Source of the DNA: an uncultured Nitrospira sp.
GTDB taxonomy: Bacteria > Nitrospirota > Nitrospiria > Nitrospirales > Nitrospiraceae
Direction: 5' to 3'
Assembly (NCBI GenBank): GCA_946479785.1
Contig: CAMLHQ010000018.1
Location: forward strand, 1-50,883
Length of the DNA: 50,883 nt
Part shown: in pieces, positions 35,014-43,967 of the stretch
Layout of the letters: each line of letters begins with the position of its first letter
Numbering within the stretch: the first letter of the stretch is position 1
The notes under the pieces: model-generated
Seen by the model: the letters and a program-made list of their open reading frames with translations, nothing else
The model's database searches: none
What the model was told of the DNA's origin: nothing
Position numbers and translations under genes: made by a program

Positions 35014-35537
35014 CGTCAGCAAGGGTAGACAGGATGCTGAGACGCTGCCTTTCTCGATACAAGGGCGAACAAGGATTTTCCCTGCTGGAAGGGATGTTGG
35101 CTGCTGTGTTGTTGGGAACCGGTCTTCTTGCGATGTCAGGCATGCAAACCATCGCGCTGGTCAAGAACGTGGATGCGAATGAACTGACACGCATCACATC
35201 AGTGGCCTCGGACATGATGGAGCGAATCCAATTCAACCGGCGAAATGCGTTCACCTATAACGGGATTGATACACAGAGTGGGACGAACTGTAACGCCATC
35301 AGCTCGACGGCACAGCCGCAGGCAAAGGGAGACTGTCAACTCTGGCAAACTCTGGTGACCAATACTCAGCTCCAAAACGTCAAGGGTACGGTCACGGTGT
35401 CCAACGTGCTCGCGCCGACGGTCCTCGGTCAAAGAAACGTCACCGTGACCATTACCTGGATGGGATCCGTGAAGAGCGATTCGACCGTGAAGCGCGTGCG
35501 AACTCTGGCACTCAACAGAGTAATCGCGCCTGAATGA
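35010..35537 (+). CDS. PilV-type minor pilin, operon B
   Basis: The 175-residue prepilin has the signal GEQG then FSLLEGMLAAVLLGTGLLAMSG, with E at +5. It is typical of type IV pilus modification protein PilV. ASDMMERIQFNRRNA after the helix fits too. The ATG at 35010 overlaps the previous stop (ATGA); the frame also has a TTG two codons earlier. The last four bases overlap pilW. Confidence 0.9.
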   Translation: MTSARVDRMLRRCLSRYKGEQGFSLLEGMLAAVLLGTGLLAMSGMQTIALVKNVDANELTRITSVASDMMERIQFNRRNAFTYNGIDTQSGTNCNAISSTAQPQAKGDCQLWQTLVTNTQLQNVKGTVTVSNVLAPTVLGQRNVTVTITWMGSVKSDSTVKRVRTLALNRVIAPE

Positions 35538-36646
35538 CGAAGAAAGAATTCATGGCCATGAAGCACTATCAGCCGGACATGCGCGGCTCAGTCGAACAGA
35601 TGGGGTTCACGCTCATTGAGCTGATGGTCGGGATGGTTGTCGCGGTCATTGTCGTAGCGGCGGCTTTTACCATTCTGACGACCACCAGCAAGGCATTACG
35701 GGCCAATGAGCAAGTCGTCGATACGCAGCAAAACCTGCGAGTCGCCATGGAATTGCTCACGAGGGATATCAAGTTGGCCGGCTTTGGCAACCCCGGTGTC
35801 ACAGTAGGGAATTGCACTAGTGCGATTGTGCCCAATGATCAGACCCCGACGGGCCTCGACAGCGGGCCGGATTCGGTGCAATTGCTGGTACCGGTCACTA
35901 AAGCCGGGAGCACTGTTGCGAACCGATGGACGTTGCGCGCTGCGACCACTACGGCTGGCGTCGCACAGATTCTGCTGCAAACAGGGGGCGGAGGGGCAGT
36001 GGCCGATATGGTAAGTTCTGGCCTCGCCGTCGGATCCTATATATCAATTGGTGGTTCTGCCACGGCCCAGGTTTCCGCATTCGATGCCACGGCCAATACC
36101 ATTAACGTGTCGATCCCTCCTCCTCTCTGGTTTCAGGTGGAGAACCAGGTCTACTTGCTGCAATGCATTCGATATCAAGTCGTGATTCCACCCGATGTTG
36201 CCAATCTCTGCGGAGGCAACGCGCCCTGCCTGACGAGGGGCGTGGCCGGTGTTGTGGCGGGTCCCAACGCCGAAGCCCCGATTGCGGAAGGGATCGAGGA
36301 TCTCCAACTGTCCTATGCCTGTGATGGCTGCGTGACAGCCATCAACGGCGGGATCCCCGATCGGATCATCGATGATCAGAATGCGTCAAACAGTTTTGAT
36401 CAAGCAGATTTCTTGAGCAATGTACCTTGGAACGCCGCCCCTCTCACGCCGGACAAGGTCAAATTAGTACAGGTCGCGTTAGTGGCCAAACAGTCAAAAA
36501 ACGATCTAGGGTTTGGGCAGAGTAACCAGTCATTCGTGGGGTCGCCAACGGTGACAGTGACGAGTGACCATACGCTTCCGGCCGATCCAAATCATCGGCG
36601 CCGGATCTTGGTAAAGACGGTGGATACTCGCAATATCGGATTCTAA
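35534..36646 (+). CDS. PilW-type minor pilin, operon B
   Basis: The 370-residue prepilin has EQMG then FTLIELMVGMVVAVIVVAAAF. The segment QNLRVAMELLTRDIKLAGFG is the PilW/GspJ signature. The large C-terminal domain carries cysteine pairs (LCGGNAPC, ACDGC) that could form disulfides. PilW works with PilV, PilX, FimT and PilY1 to start pilus assembly at the tip. It overlaps pilV by four bases; pilX follows after 13 bases. Confidence 0.92.
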   Translation: MTKKEFMAMKHYQPDMRGSVEQMGFTLIELMVGMVVAVIVVAAAFTILTTTSKALRANEQVVDTQQNLRVAMELLTRDIKLAGFGNPGVTVGNCTSAIVPNDQTPTGLDSGPDSVQLLVPVTKAGSTVANRWTLRAATTTAGVAQILLQTGGGGAVADMVSSGLAVGSYISIGGSATAQVSAFDATANTINVSIPPPLWFQVENQVYLLQCIRYQVVIPPDVANLCGGNAPCLTRGVAGVVAGPNAEAPIAEGIEDLQLSYACDGCVTAINGGIPDRIIDDQNASNSFDQADFLSNVPWNAAPLTPDKVKLVQVALVAKQSKNDLGFGQSNQSFVGSPTVTVTSDHTLPADPNHRRRILVKTVDTRNIGF

Positions 36647-36659
36647 GGGAGCAGTTCAC

Positions 36660-37313
36660 GTGAAGAATCGAAATAACAGATTGTTCGTCAGCTTGAACGA
36701 TGAGCGAGGGATAGCCCTCTTGACCGTCATGATGGTGCTGTTGATGCTGACCGTGCTCGGGATCGCAGCCATCACAGTCAGCGGACTGGGGAACAACATG
36801 GCCGGACTCCTGCGGACGATGGAAGCCTCGGCAAACGCTGCGGAGTCATGCCTGGGGACCGGAGCCAACGTCATTCAGCAGGTATTCCTCCCGGAAAACG
36901 GAAGCCAGGTGCCCGCAGCGTTGCTCGACAGCTCTGGCGGACCGGTCCCGAGCGGGAATCAGACGGTGCTGCAAAACGAATTGATGGGAAATCCGGAAAA
37001 CAATATAGACGTGCCGACTGGAACGGGTGCTGCTCCGAACCTTGTGATGCCCAGTAATACCGGTGTCTATTTGTTTGCACCCTATACTGTGGCCGGTGAT
37101 ATCGATCGTCTCTACGTGAAGATGAGGGCGGGCAGCGGACAACAGCAATTTTCGGCTTACGAAGGAACCGGCGTCGGTTCCGGATCCAACGGCGTCGACG
37201 CATACTACCGTATTACCTGCGTCGCGTCGAATACGGCGACGGGGACGGAGAGTCGAGTGTCGGCGATTTACGCCTGTTCCCTTACAGGGGACGGCTGTCA
37301 AAAACAACCGTAA
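36660..37313 (+). CDS. PilX-type minor pilin, operon B
   Basis: The 217-residue protein has a PilX N-terminus: DERG then IALLTVMMVLLMLTVLGIAA. There is no glutamate at +5, as is usual for PilX. LLRTMEASANAAESCLGTGAN follows the first helix. The C-terminal domain has four cysteines, including a final pair in YACSLTGDGCQ. The start is GTG after AAGGGAG. PilX is thought to lie at the base of the PilY1-carrying tip complex. Confidence 0.88.
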   Translation: MKNRNNRLFVSLNDERGIALLTVMMVLLMLTVLGIAAITVSGLGNNMAGLLRTMEASANAAESCLGTGANVIQQVFLPENGSQVPAALLDSSGGPVPSGNQTVLQNELMGNPENNIDVPTGTGAAPNLVMPSNTGVYLFAPYTVAGDIDRLYVKMRAGSGQQQFSAYEGTGVGSGSNGVDAYYRITCVASNTATGTESRVSAIYACSLTGDGCQKQP

Positions 37314-37414
37314 GGATGAATGTGAAGGTGTGGACAGTCGAAACTGTTTACTTTCAGGCTCCCAATGATGGCGGCGCAAGTATGCCGGCCTCAGAGCAAC
37401 ACCGGGAGGACACC

Positions 37415-40400
37415 ATGAAACGGGAACAGATCAAGAAGTATCAAATCTTGGTAGGGGCAGTATTCTGCGCGCTTGCTTGGTTCGGGAACCCTGCCGCCGC
37501 GTTCGCTCAGAACATGGCCGACTACACGAACTATCCCGTGTTTCTGAATCAAACCGTGCCGCCGAACATTATATTCCTCGTCGACATGGGAGATGCCACG
37601 CTGGAAGCCGCCTATTCAGGCTCGACCTATAATGCAACGACCCAGCGCTATCCGCTTTCTTTCGTGAGCGGGACAGCGACGGCGAGTCTCTATGCTGCAA
37701 ATGTCACGCTCACGAGCGCCAGCGGGGACAGCCTCGTTGCAGTGAACACCTCAGGGACCGCCATCAATACGTCGACGGTGACATCTCCGGCGGACCTGTT
37801 CGATCCCAACCTAAGCTACTATGGGATCTTCAATCCGCTCCGCTGTTACACGACTAACACAAATAGTTTTATCTATGGTGCTGTAAAAGCGAACCTGTCC
37901 GATGCCTGCGCCGGCACGTACTGGGACGGCAACTTCCTGAATTGGCTGACGATGCGCAAACAAGAGACAATAGTACAAGTGTTAGCAGGGGGACGCTCCA
38001 TTCCGGCCTCGTCCAATACGGACGGGACAGCCAACACGCTGGCGGGCGTGCAGAAGACAGGACAGAACGGATCGACCAATACTTGCAATACCAACTCGAA
38101 GTCCTGTTGGCGCTATGTGAAATACGTGCCTGGGGCCACGCTCACAGGCCGGGTGCCGAGCGCGTTGCCGTCGCCGACAGTCAATCTTTCGGGCGGTGGA
38201 ACCGTGGCCAGCGGACGTTTCTTTGGATCGGGGGAAGGATTTATCTACGTCAACGACGACGCGACGGCGTCGCCGTTCGACGATGCGGCAGCGAACCGTT
38301 ACAACATTCAGGTCGATTTGACGACCGAGCCGAACGTCCCGACCGGCGTAGGAATGAGTGGCAACTGTTTCCTCGGCGATCCGAACTATGCCGGCGCGAC
38401 CATTTGTTACCAGCGGACGTGGTCATTGGGACTATTTCAGACGATGCAGACGAGCAACATGCACGTGGCCGTCATGTTCGTTAACGCGTCCACAGGCCAA
38501 GGAGGAAGTCTTCAGTTCCCCTTCGACGGCACTTTCAATCCCTCGGCGATCACCAATATCCGCAATACGCCCCTGCAGTCCTTTACGCCGATCTCGGAGT
38601 CCTTGTATGAAAGTTTGTGCCTGTATGCAAAATCCCAAGGTCCTTGTTACAGCAACAGCGGGTCCTGGTCGACCGGCTACAGCTCGGGCGGGCTTGGGGC
38701 ATCAGGCGATCCATTCTACTTCGCCAGCATGAACCAAACAGTCCGCTGCTGTAAGAATTTCGTGCTCATGATCAGTCCCGGCATCACGAGCGCGGACGGA
38801 AATGCGCCGGACCTACAGCAACCGTTTGGCAACCTGTTTAGCAGCAGCGCTTCAAACATAGGCGTCGTCAGCACTGCCGCCAACGGCGACCGGCTGGACG
38901 ATATCGCCTACTATGGGCGCACGCATGACTTGCGAACCCAAAGCGATATGCCAGGGCAACAGTATGTGAGTTTCTATGCGGTCAACGCGATGGGCGGCCC
39001 ATCGGGCGCCACGCTATTGTCGTCGGCCTCAAAGTATGGCGGGTTTCAGGATCTGAATGGCGACAACGCCGTCGCCTTGGCCGGCACACAAACCTGCACG
39101 TACCCTGCCGGCTCAAACCTGGGCACTGGCAGCAGCACCAGCAACCCCGAGTGGGATGTCGATAAAGATTGTGTGCCCGACACCTTCTTTGATGCCTCGG
39201 ACGGCGGGGGATTGCAAGCGCAAATTCAGAATGCGATCAATGCCATCTTGAAGCAGGCGGCATCGGGAACGTCGATCTCGGTCCTGGCTTCATCCTCGTC
39301 GGGGGACGGTTCCATTTACCAGGCCTTCTTCTACCCGCAGACCCCCGGACAAAACAACAATAACATTACGTGGCTCGGGTATCTGCAAGGGCTGTGGGTG
39401 GATAGCTTTGGGAACCTGCGTGAGGATCGCGGCGGTGTCGGCGGCGCTCCAGATGGCAGGCATATATATAAGGATGACGATATCGTTCAGACCCGTCTGG
39501 ATCCCATCACGAACACCGTCTTGGTAGATTGTTTTCAGGACTTGAACGAAGATGGAGTGCCGGATACGGCGACACCCTATCAAACCATCACACTGCCTCA
39601 GGTGCAGGGGCTCTGGGAGGCCGGTAAATCGCTCACCTTGCGAGATCTCTCCGGTGATCCCAGGAACCTGATCACCTGGGTTGACAAAAACAATGATGGA
39701 GTCGTCACGTCGGATGAGCAGATGGCTTTCAGTGCCGCAAATGCCACAACTTTGGCCCCCTACCTTCGCGCCAGCGCCAGCGGAACCTACACCGCGGCGA
39801 ACATCATTTCATATCTTCAAGGCAACCAGGTCACGAATATGCGCGACCGGCGAATCCTGGTTAACGGGTCGTATCAGACCTGGCGGCTTGGCGATATCGT
39901 CCATTCGACTCCGACCATTGTAGGGTCGCCGCAGGAGCGATTCGACATCCTCTACGGCGACAGCGGGTATCAACAATATACCCAACGGTGGGCAACTCGC
40001 CGCAGGGTGGCCTATGTCGGCGCCAATGATGGGATGTTGCACGCGTTCAATGCAGGGTTTTTCCATCGTGGAGATGATCCGGGTACAACTCCTGTCGAGC
40101 ATGGCTGGTATACGACGGCTCCGAATGACAACAGCACCGGCCCTCCGCTCGGCGAAGAACTCTGGGCGTTCATCCCCTATTATCTGCTGCCGCAGCTCAT
40201 GTGGTTTACGATGCCGGAGTATACGCACGTCTCCTATGCGGACTTGAAACCCAAGGTCACAGACGTGCGTATTTTTACGCCCGAGGCGGCCTGCGGGACA
40301 TCGGCGAGTCCGACGCCGACTGCGCCCGGATGCATCCATCCCAGCGGATGGGGAACGGTCCTCATTCTCGGATTGAGATTTGGCGGCAGTTGCGGGTCCT

Positions 40401-41788
40401 GTGCAGCAGTATCTGGAACGAGCAACGGAGGACCGCCGCTGAGTGTCACGGCAAAATTCGATGGGACCACGACCACAACCCGCACTTTTTATAGCGGGTA
40501 CATCGTGCTCGATATCACCAATCCTGAAGCCAGTCCTACGGTGCTCAGTGCCTACTCCTCCTCCACGCTGGGCTTAACGACGAGTTATCCGACCGTCGTC
40601 CGCACGAGTCCATCTGGGGATGCAAAAACCGATCATACGAACGCCGTTTTTTCCATGGTGCTCGGCTCAGGGGTGCAAGGCTATGACGGGAGAGCTTCAG
40701 CAGGATCAAGCCTCTTTTCCGTCCAGCTGGTTCAACAGGGGGCCACTCCGAGCGCCACCGTGATGCCCATCGGTTCCTCAACCTATGGGAGTTTTATGTC
40801 CGATCCGATTACGTTCGACCGCGACTTGGATTACCGATCCGACGCGGTCTATGTCGGCCGGAGTATCGATCCCGCTGCCGGGGGATCATCAAGCGTCGGC
40901 TATTGGTGGGGAAAGTTCTATCGTCTCACTATGGGCACGTGTGCGTCTGCCCCCTGTACAACCTCCACTTGGGGAGTTGCAAATGGGGCAACCCGTTCCG
41001 CGACCGAAATGATCGCCCAACTGACGATTGGCGGATCGCCCGCCTATCTGGGGGCGATGACGGCCGGATCCACAGTGACGCTCGATAGCTCGGGAAATAC
41101 CTGGGTCTTTTTCGGAACAGGACGCCTCTTCAGCAACGCCGACAAAGTCGATCAGCATGCTCAGTACCTGGTAGGGGCGAAGGATGTCGTGCTTGACGGA
41201 ACATGTACCCAATCCACTACCACGAATTGCTGGGACCAAAATCTTTTGAATGTGTCGAACGCGGCGATCTGTGTCTCCTGTTCGTCCGGCAACCAGGTGC
41301 AAGGGGTGGGAAGCACCACGACATTCGCCGGCTTAGTCAGTCAAATCCAAGGCAATTCCGCTTCGGGAATTCCCGCCATGGATGGGTGGTTCATCCAACT
41401 CGCGTCGAACTCAGGCTCAACGACGGTCGGAGCCGAACGCAACATCGTCAACCCCACCTTGATTTCGGGGGCGATTTTCTTCCCAACCTTTACGCCGAGC
41501 TTCGACATCTGTGTCTCGACGGGAACGAGCAACCTCTACGGTCTGTATTACCTGACAGGAACCGGTTATACCGATCCGATCATGGGAGTTGATGGGGCAG
41601 GGAAAGCCGTGACCAAGGTCGGCCTCGGTCAAGGCCTGTCGTCGTCTGTAGCGATCCAGATCGGATCCGAGCCGACTGGAATGTCGGGGTTCATCCAGTC
41701 CAGCAACTCCTCGATTATCAAAGTTACTCCGAAGCCCCCGTCTTCGCTCTGGAGCCAGTACATTTCCTGGATGAGTGAGCGAGACTAA
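37415..41788 (+). CDS. pilY1: PilY1-type pilus tip adhesin
   Basis: This 1457-residue exported protein has a signal peptide (residues 8-31, ending AAAFAQ), then PNIIFLVDMGDATLEAA where PilY1 proteins usually have a MIDAS-type DxSGSM; the metal site here looks lost. GTYWDGNFLNWLTMRKQE is a PilY1 hallmark. Acidic loops D709LNEDG and D757KNNDG resemble calcium sites. The C-terminal propeller begins near VAYVGANDGMLHAFN (about residue 866) and holds D1135-R-D-L-D-Y-R-S-D1143, matching the PilY1 DxDxDxxxD calcium loop. GGAGGA before the ATG at 37415 supports this start over 37316. It probably acts in adhesion and pilus extension. Confidence 0.93.
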   Translation: MKREQIKKYQILVGAVFCALAWFGNPAAAFAQNMADYTNYPVFLNQTVPPNIIFLVDMGDATLEAAYSGSTYNATTQRYPLSFVSGTATASLYAANVTLTSASGDSLVAVNTSGTAINTSTVTSPADLFDPNLSYYGIFNPLRCYTTNTNSFIYGAVKANLSDACAGTYWDGNFLNWLTMRKQETIVQVLAGGRSIPASSNTDGTANTLAGVQKTGQNGSTNTCNTNSKSCWRYVKYVPGATLTGRVPSALPSPTVNLSGGGTVASGRFFGSGEGFIYVNDDATASPFDDAAANRYNIQVDLTTEPNVPTGVGMSGNCFLGDPNYAGATICYQRTWSLGLFQTMQTSNMHVAVMFVNASTGQGGSLQFPFDGTFNPSAITNIRNTPLQSFTPISESLYESLCLYAKSQGPCYSNSGSWSTGYSSGGLGASGDPFYFASMNQTVRCCKNFVLMISPGITSADGNAPDLQQPFGNLFSSSASNIGVVSTAANGDRLDDIAYYGRTHDLRTQSDMPGQQYVSFYAVNAMGGPSGATLLSSASKYGGFQDLNGDNAVALAGTQTCTYPAGSNLGTGSSTSNPEWDVDKDCVPDTFFDASDGGGLQAQIQNAINAILKQAASGTSISVLASSSSGDGSIYQAFFYPQTPGQNNNNITWLGYLQGLWVDSFGNLREDRGGVGGAPDGRHIYKDDDIVQTRLDPITNTVLVDCFQDLNEDGVPDTATPYQTITLPQVQGLWEAGKSLTLRDLSGDPRNLITWVDKNNDGVVTSDEQMAFSAANATTLAPYLRASASGTYTAANIISYLQGNQVTNMRDRRILVNGSYQTWRLGDIVHSTPTIVGSPQERFDILYGDSGYQQYTQRWATRRRVAYVGANDGMLHAFNAGFFHRGDDPGTTPVEHGWYTTAPNDNSTGPPLGEELWAFIPYYLLPQLMWFTMPEYTHVSYADLKPKVTDVRIFTPEAACGTSASPTPTAPGCIHPSGWGTVLILGLRFGGSCGSCAAVSGTSNGGPPLSVTAKFDGTTTTTRTFYSGYIVLDITNPEASPTVLSAYSSSTLGLTTSYPTVVRTSPSGDAKTDHTNAVFSMVLGSGVQGYDGRASAGSSLFSVQLVQQGATPSATVMPIGSSTYGSFMSDPITFDRDLDYRSDAVYVGRSIDPAAGGSSSVGYWWGKFYRLTMGTCASAPCTTSTWGVANGATRSATEMIAQLTIGGSPAYLGAMTAGSTVTLDSSGNTWVFFGTGRLFSNADKVDQHAQYLVGAKDVVLDGTCTQSTTTNCWDQNLLNVSNAAICVSCSSGNQVQGVGSTTTFAGLVSQIQGNSASGIPAMDGWFIQLASNSGSTTVGAERNIVNPTLISGAIFFPTFTPSFDICVSTGTSNLYGLYYLTGTGYTDPIMGVDGAGKAVTKVGLGQGLSSSVAIQIGSEPTGMSGFIQSSNSSIIKVTPKPPSSLWSQYISWMSERD

Positions 41789-41799
41789 ATGGAGCGCAT

Positions 41800-42792
41800 G
41801 TGAGTCGGTGTGGTTCGCAGTACGACCAGGCACGAAACAACAGGTTTCGTGCCTGGTTGCGCTTGAATGCCGCAGTGGCGCTGTCTGCGACCCTGTTGAT
41901 CCTCTCTGGTTGTTTGTCAGGTGCCGACAGCGATCCGACAGGCCGCAACAACTCCAGCTCGACCAATCATCCGCCGGTCGTCAAGCTTGTGTCCATTCTG
42001 CCGACACCGCTGACCCTTTCCGGCGCCTTGACTGTTAGGGTGGAGGCGCAGGATCCCGATCTCCAGAACGTCACGTTTCGGTATCGTTGGCTGGTCAATG
42101 GCCAGGTCAGCGCCGGGCAAACGCGAGAATCGCTTCAGCCCGATCTGTTGAAACGGGGAGATCAAGTGGCGGTGGAAGTCACACCCTTCGATGGAACAAT
42201 CGAAGGAGCACCGTTTCGATCAATTCCCGTGGCTGTCGTGAATACCGCTCCGATCATCTCCGATGTGACCATTGATTTCGATCATCAAGTTCAGGGCCGG
42301 CGACTGCTGGCTAAAGCCAATGTCATCGACCCGGACAACGATCCGGTCTCACTCACCTATCGATGGCGAAAGAACGAGACGGTCTTGAAGGAAGGGGAAG
42401 AAAATACCCTCGACCTCGCCAACTTCACCACTAAGGACGCCATCCAGGTGGACGTGACGGCGTCGGACGGCACTCCCGATGGCACCGCCACTGTCACAGA
42501 GCGCTTTAGTTTGTCCAATTCCGCTCCGATGATCGTATCGAGTCCTTCTCCGTCGCCCAACGGCGATCAATATGAGTATCTCGTGCGGGCCACCGATGCT
42601 GATGGAGATCCCATTACCTATGAACTGGAAGTATCTCCCCCTGGAATGACCATCGAGGCAACTACCGGCCGTATTCACTGGGGGATTACGTCAGAAGCAA
42701 AAGGTAAGTATCAGGTAAGAGTGGTGGCTAAGGATCCACAGGGAGGTTTTGCGAGGCAGGATTTTGATCTCTCTGTGAATGCCAAGTCGTAG
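41800..42792 (+). CDS. Lipoprotein with Ig-like/cadherin-like domains
   Basis: The product has a lipoprotein signal (AVALSATLLILSGC) and then about three beta-sandwich units. Two Ig-like units carry VEAQDPDLQNVTFRYRWLVN and ANVIDPDNDPVSLTYRWRKN; a third (RATDADGDPITYELEVSPPG, TGRIHW) resembles the putative Ig/cadherin type. The function is unknown. It follows pilY1 by 11 bases, so it may anchor or assist the pilus tip protein. The GTG at 41800 follows GGAG and gives 330 residues. A TTG at 41857 would give the more typical 19-residue signal peptide, and a strong hairpin lies between the two. Confidence 0.82.
   Translation: MSRCGSQYDQARNNRFRAWLRLNAAVALSATLLILSGCLSGADSDPTGRNNSSSTNHPPVVKLVSILPTPLTLSGALTVRVEAQDPDLQNVTFRYRWLVNGQVSAGQTRESLQPDLLKRGDQVAVEVTPFDGTIEGAPFRSIPVAVVNTAPIISDVTIDFDHQVQGRRLLAKANVIDPDNDPVSLTYRWRKNETVLKEGEENTLDLANFTTKDAIQVDVTASDGTPDGTATVTERFSLSNSAPMIVSSPSPSPNGDQYEYLVRATDADGDPITYELEVSPPGMTIEATTGRIHWGITSEAKGKYQVRVVAKDPQGGFARQDFDLSVNAKS
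41825..41857 (+). promoter_or_regulatory. Strong hairpin at the start of the lipoprotein gene
   Basis: ACCAGGCACGAAAC (41825-41838) pairs perfectly with GTTTCGTGCCTGGT (41844-41857) around a five-base loop. It lies between the two possible lipoprotein starts, 37 bases after the pilY1 stop. There is no T-run. It may trim or stabilise the pilY1 message 3' end or limit lipoprotein translation. Confidence 0.6.
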
Positions 42793-42827
42793 CGGTTGGA
42801 ATACGCGTATACCATACCTTCTGCGAC

Positions 42828-42851
42828 AAGAAGACTCTCAGTTGTCTTCTT
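42828..42851 (+). terminator. Possible terminator of pilin operon B
   Basis: AAGAAGAC (42828-42835) pairs with GTCTTCTT (42844-42851) around an eight-base loop, followed by a pyrimidine-rich run (CTTCTCTTCTTT). The stem is AT-leaning and short, so confidence is moderate. Confidence 0.5.
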
Positions 42852-42869
42852 CTTCTCTTCTTTGATAAT
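42842..42869 (+). promoter_or_regulatory. Possible sigma-70 promoter of phoH-ybeY-ftsY
   Basis: TTGTCT (42842-42847) and GATAAT (42864-42869) are 16 bases apart. A dyad TTTGAT-AAT-ATCAAA (42861-42875) overlaps the -10 box and could be an operator. The start site would be about 30 bases before phoH. Confidence 0.4.
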
Positions 42870-42905
42870 ATCAAACCATTAGGAGAGGCGATCCCAAGCA
42901 CTCGC

Positions 42906-43967
42906 GTGCGTAAACTTAAACTACAAGAAGGCACCAACACGGCCGTTCTGTTCGGCCACCACGATCGGCACCTCAAGCTCATCGAAGACGACCTAGGCGT
43001 GCGTCTTTCAGCCCGCGGCGAAGAACTCACCCTCGACGGAAATCCCGAAGCCACTCGTTATGCGGAACGTGTCCTGACGGAATTGGCCGGTCTGGCCAAC
43101 GACGGGATGCTGATCCAGCCAGATGACGTCACCCACGCGCTCACGGCCCTCCGGCAGAGTCCTGAGACTCCGCTGAAGGAGTTGCTGTCCAATGCCACGA
43201 CGATCGTAACTAAAAAGCGGTTCGTCGTCCCCAAGACCCCGACGCAGAAAACCTACATCGATGCGATTGAGACCCACGACATCGTCATTGGCATCGGTCC
43301 GGCCGGAACCGGCAAGACCTACCTGGCAATGGCCATGGCGGTGAGCGCGCTGATGAAACGGGAAGTCAGCCGAATCATTCTGGCTAGGCCGGCGGTCGAA
43401 GCCGGAGAAAAACTCGGATTCCTTCCCGGCGACATGATCGCCAAGGTCAATCCCTACCTGCGTCCACTCTACGACGCGCTTTTCGATATGATGGACATGG
43501 AGCGCGCGACCCGCGCCATCGAGCGTGGCGACATCGAGATCGCGCCGCTGGCCTTCATGCGGGGCCGTACGTTGAACGATTCATTCGTGATTCTCGACGA
43601 AGCGCAAAACTCGACGGCGGAACAAATGAAAATGTTCCTCACGCGGCTTGGCTTCAATTCCAAGGCGGTCGTGACCGGCGACATCACACAAGTGGATCTG
43701 CCTCCTGATCGGGTCTCCGGTTTGATCGAGGTTCGTGACATTCTCCGCCATGTGGAAGGCATTCGATTCGTGTACTTCGACGAACGCGACGTGGTGCGCC
43801 ATAAACTTGTTCAAGATATCATCAAGGCCTATGACCAGCACGAGAATGCCGGGCAGTCTTCCCGCCAGGCTGCGCAGGGGGGGCGACCTGCCTCATCCAC
43901 ATCCCACCGACGACCGTCCCCATCCTTGCCTACTCCGCCGAAGAGTTCGTGGGGCCAACCGCATTAA
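42906..43967 (+). CDS. phoH: PhoH-like ATPase
   Basis: The 353-residue protein is a PhoH-family P-loop ATPase, associated with RNA metabolism and regularly paired with ybeY. It has an N-terminal KH-like part, then Walker A IGPAGTGKTYLAMAMAV and LARPAVEAGEKLGFLPGD. Walker B is FVILDEAQNSTAEQMKMF; TGDITQVDLP follows. The C-terminal tail is low-complexity (SSTSHRRPSPSLPTPPKSS). The GTG start lies 17 bases after AGGAGAGG, which is far, and no better standard start is in frame. Confidence 0.93.
   Translation: MRKLKLQEGTNTAVLFGHHDRHLKLIEDDLGVRLSARGEELTLDGNPEATRYAERVLTELAGLANDGMLIQPDDVTHALTALRQSPETPLKELLSNATTIVTKKRFVVPKTPTQKTYIDAIETHDIVIGIGPAGTGKTYLAMAMAVSALMKREVSRIILARPAVEAGEKLGFLPGDMIAKVNPYLRPLYDALFDMMDMERATRAIERGDIEIAPLAFMRGRTLNDSFVILDEAQNSTAEQMKMFLTRLGFNSKAVVTGDITQVDLPPDRVSGLIEVRDILRHVEGIRFVYFDERDVVRHKLVQDIIKAYDQHENAGQSSRQAAQGGRPASSTSHRRPSPSLPTPPKSSWGQPH

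Noticed and set aside
33750..41857. Shared GTGCCTGG/CCAGGCAC words near the small protein and at the lipoprotein hairpin
   Set aside because: The same eight bases also occur inside unrelated genes (for example near 15068 and 38127), so it is a common word rather than a dispersed element.
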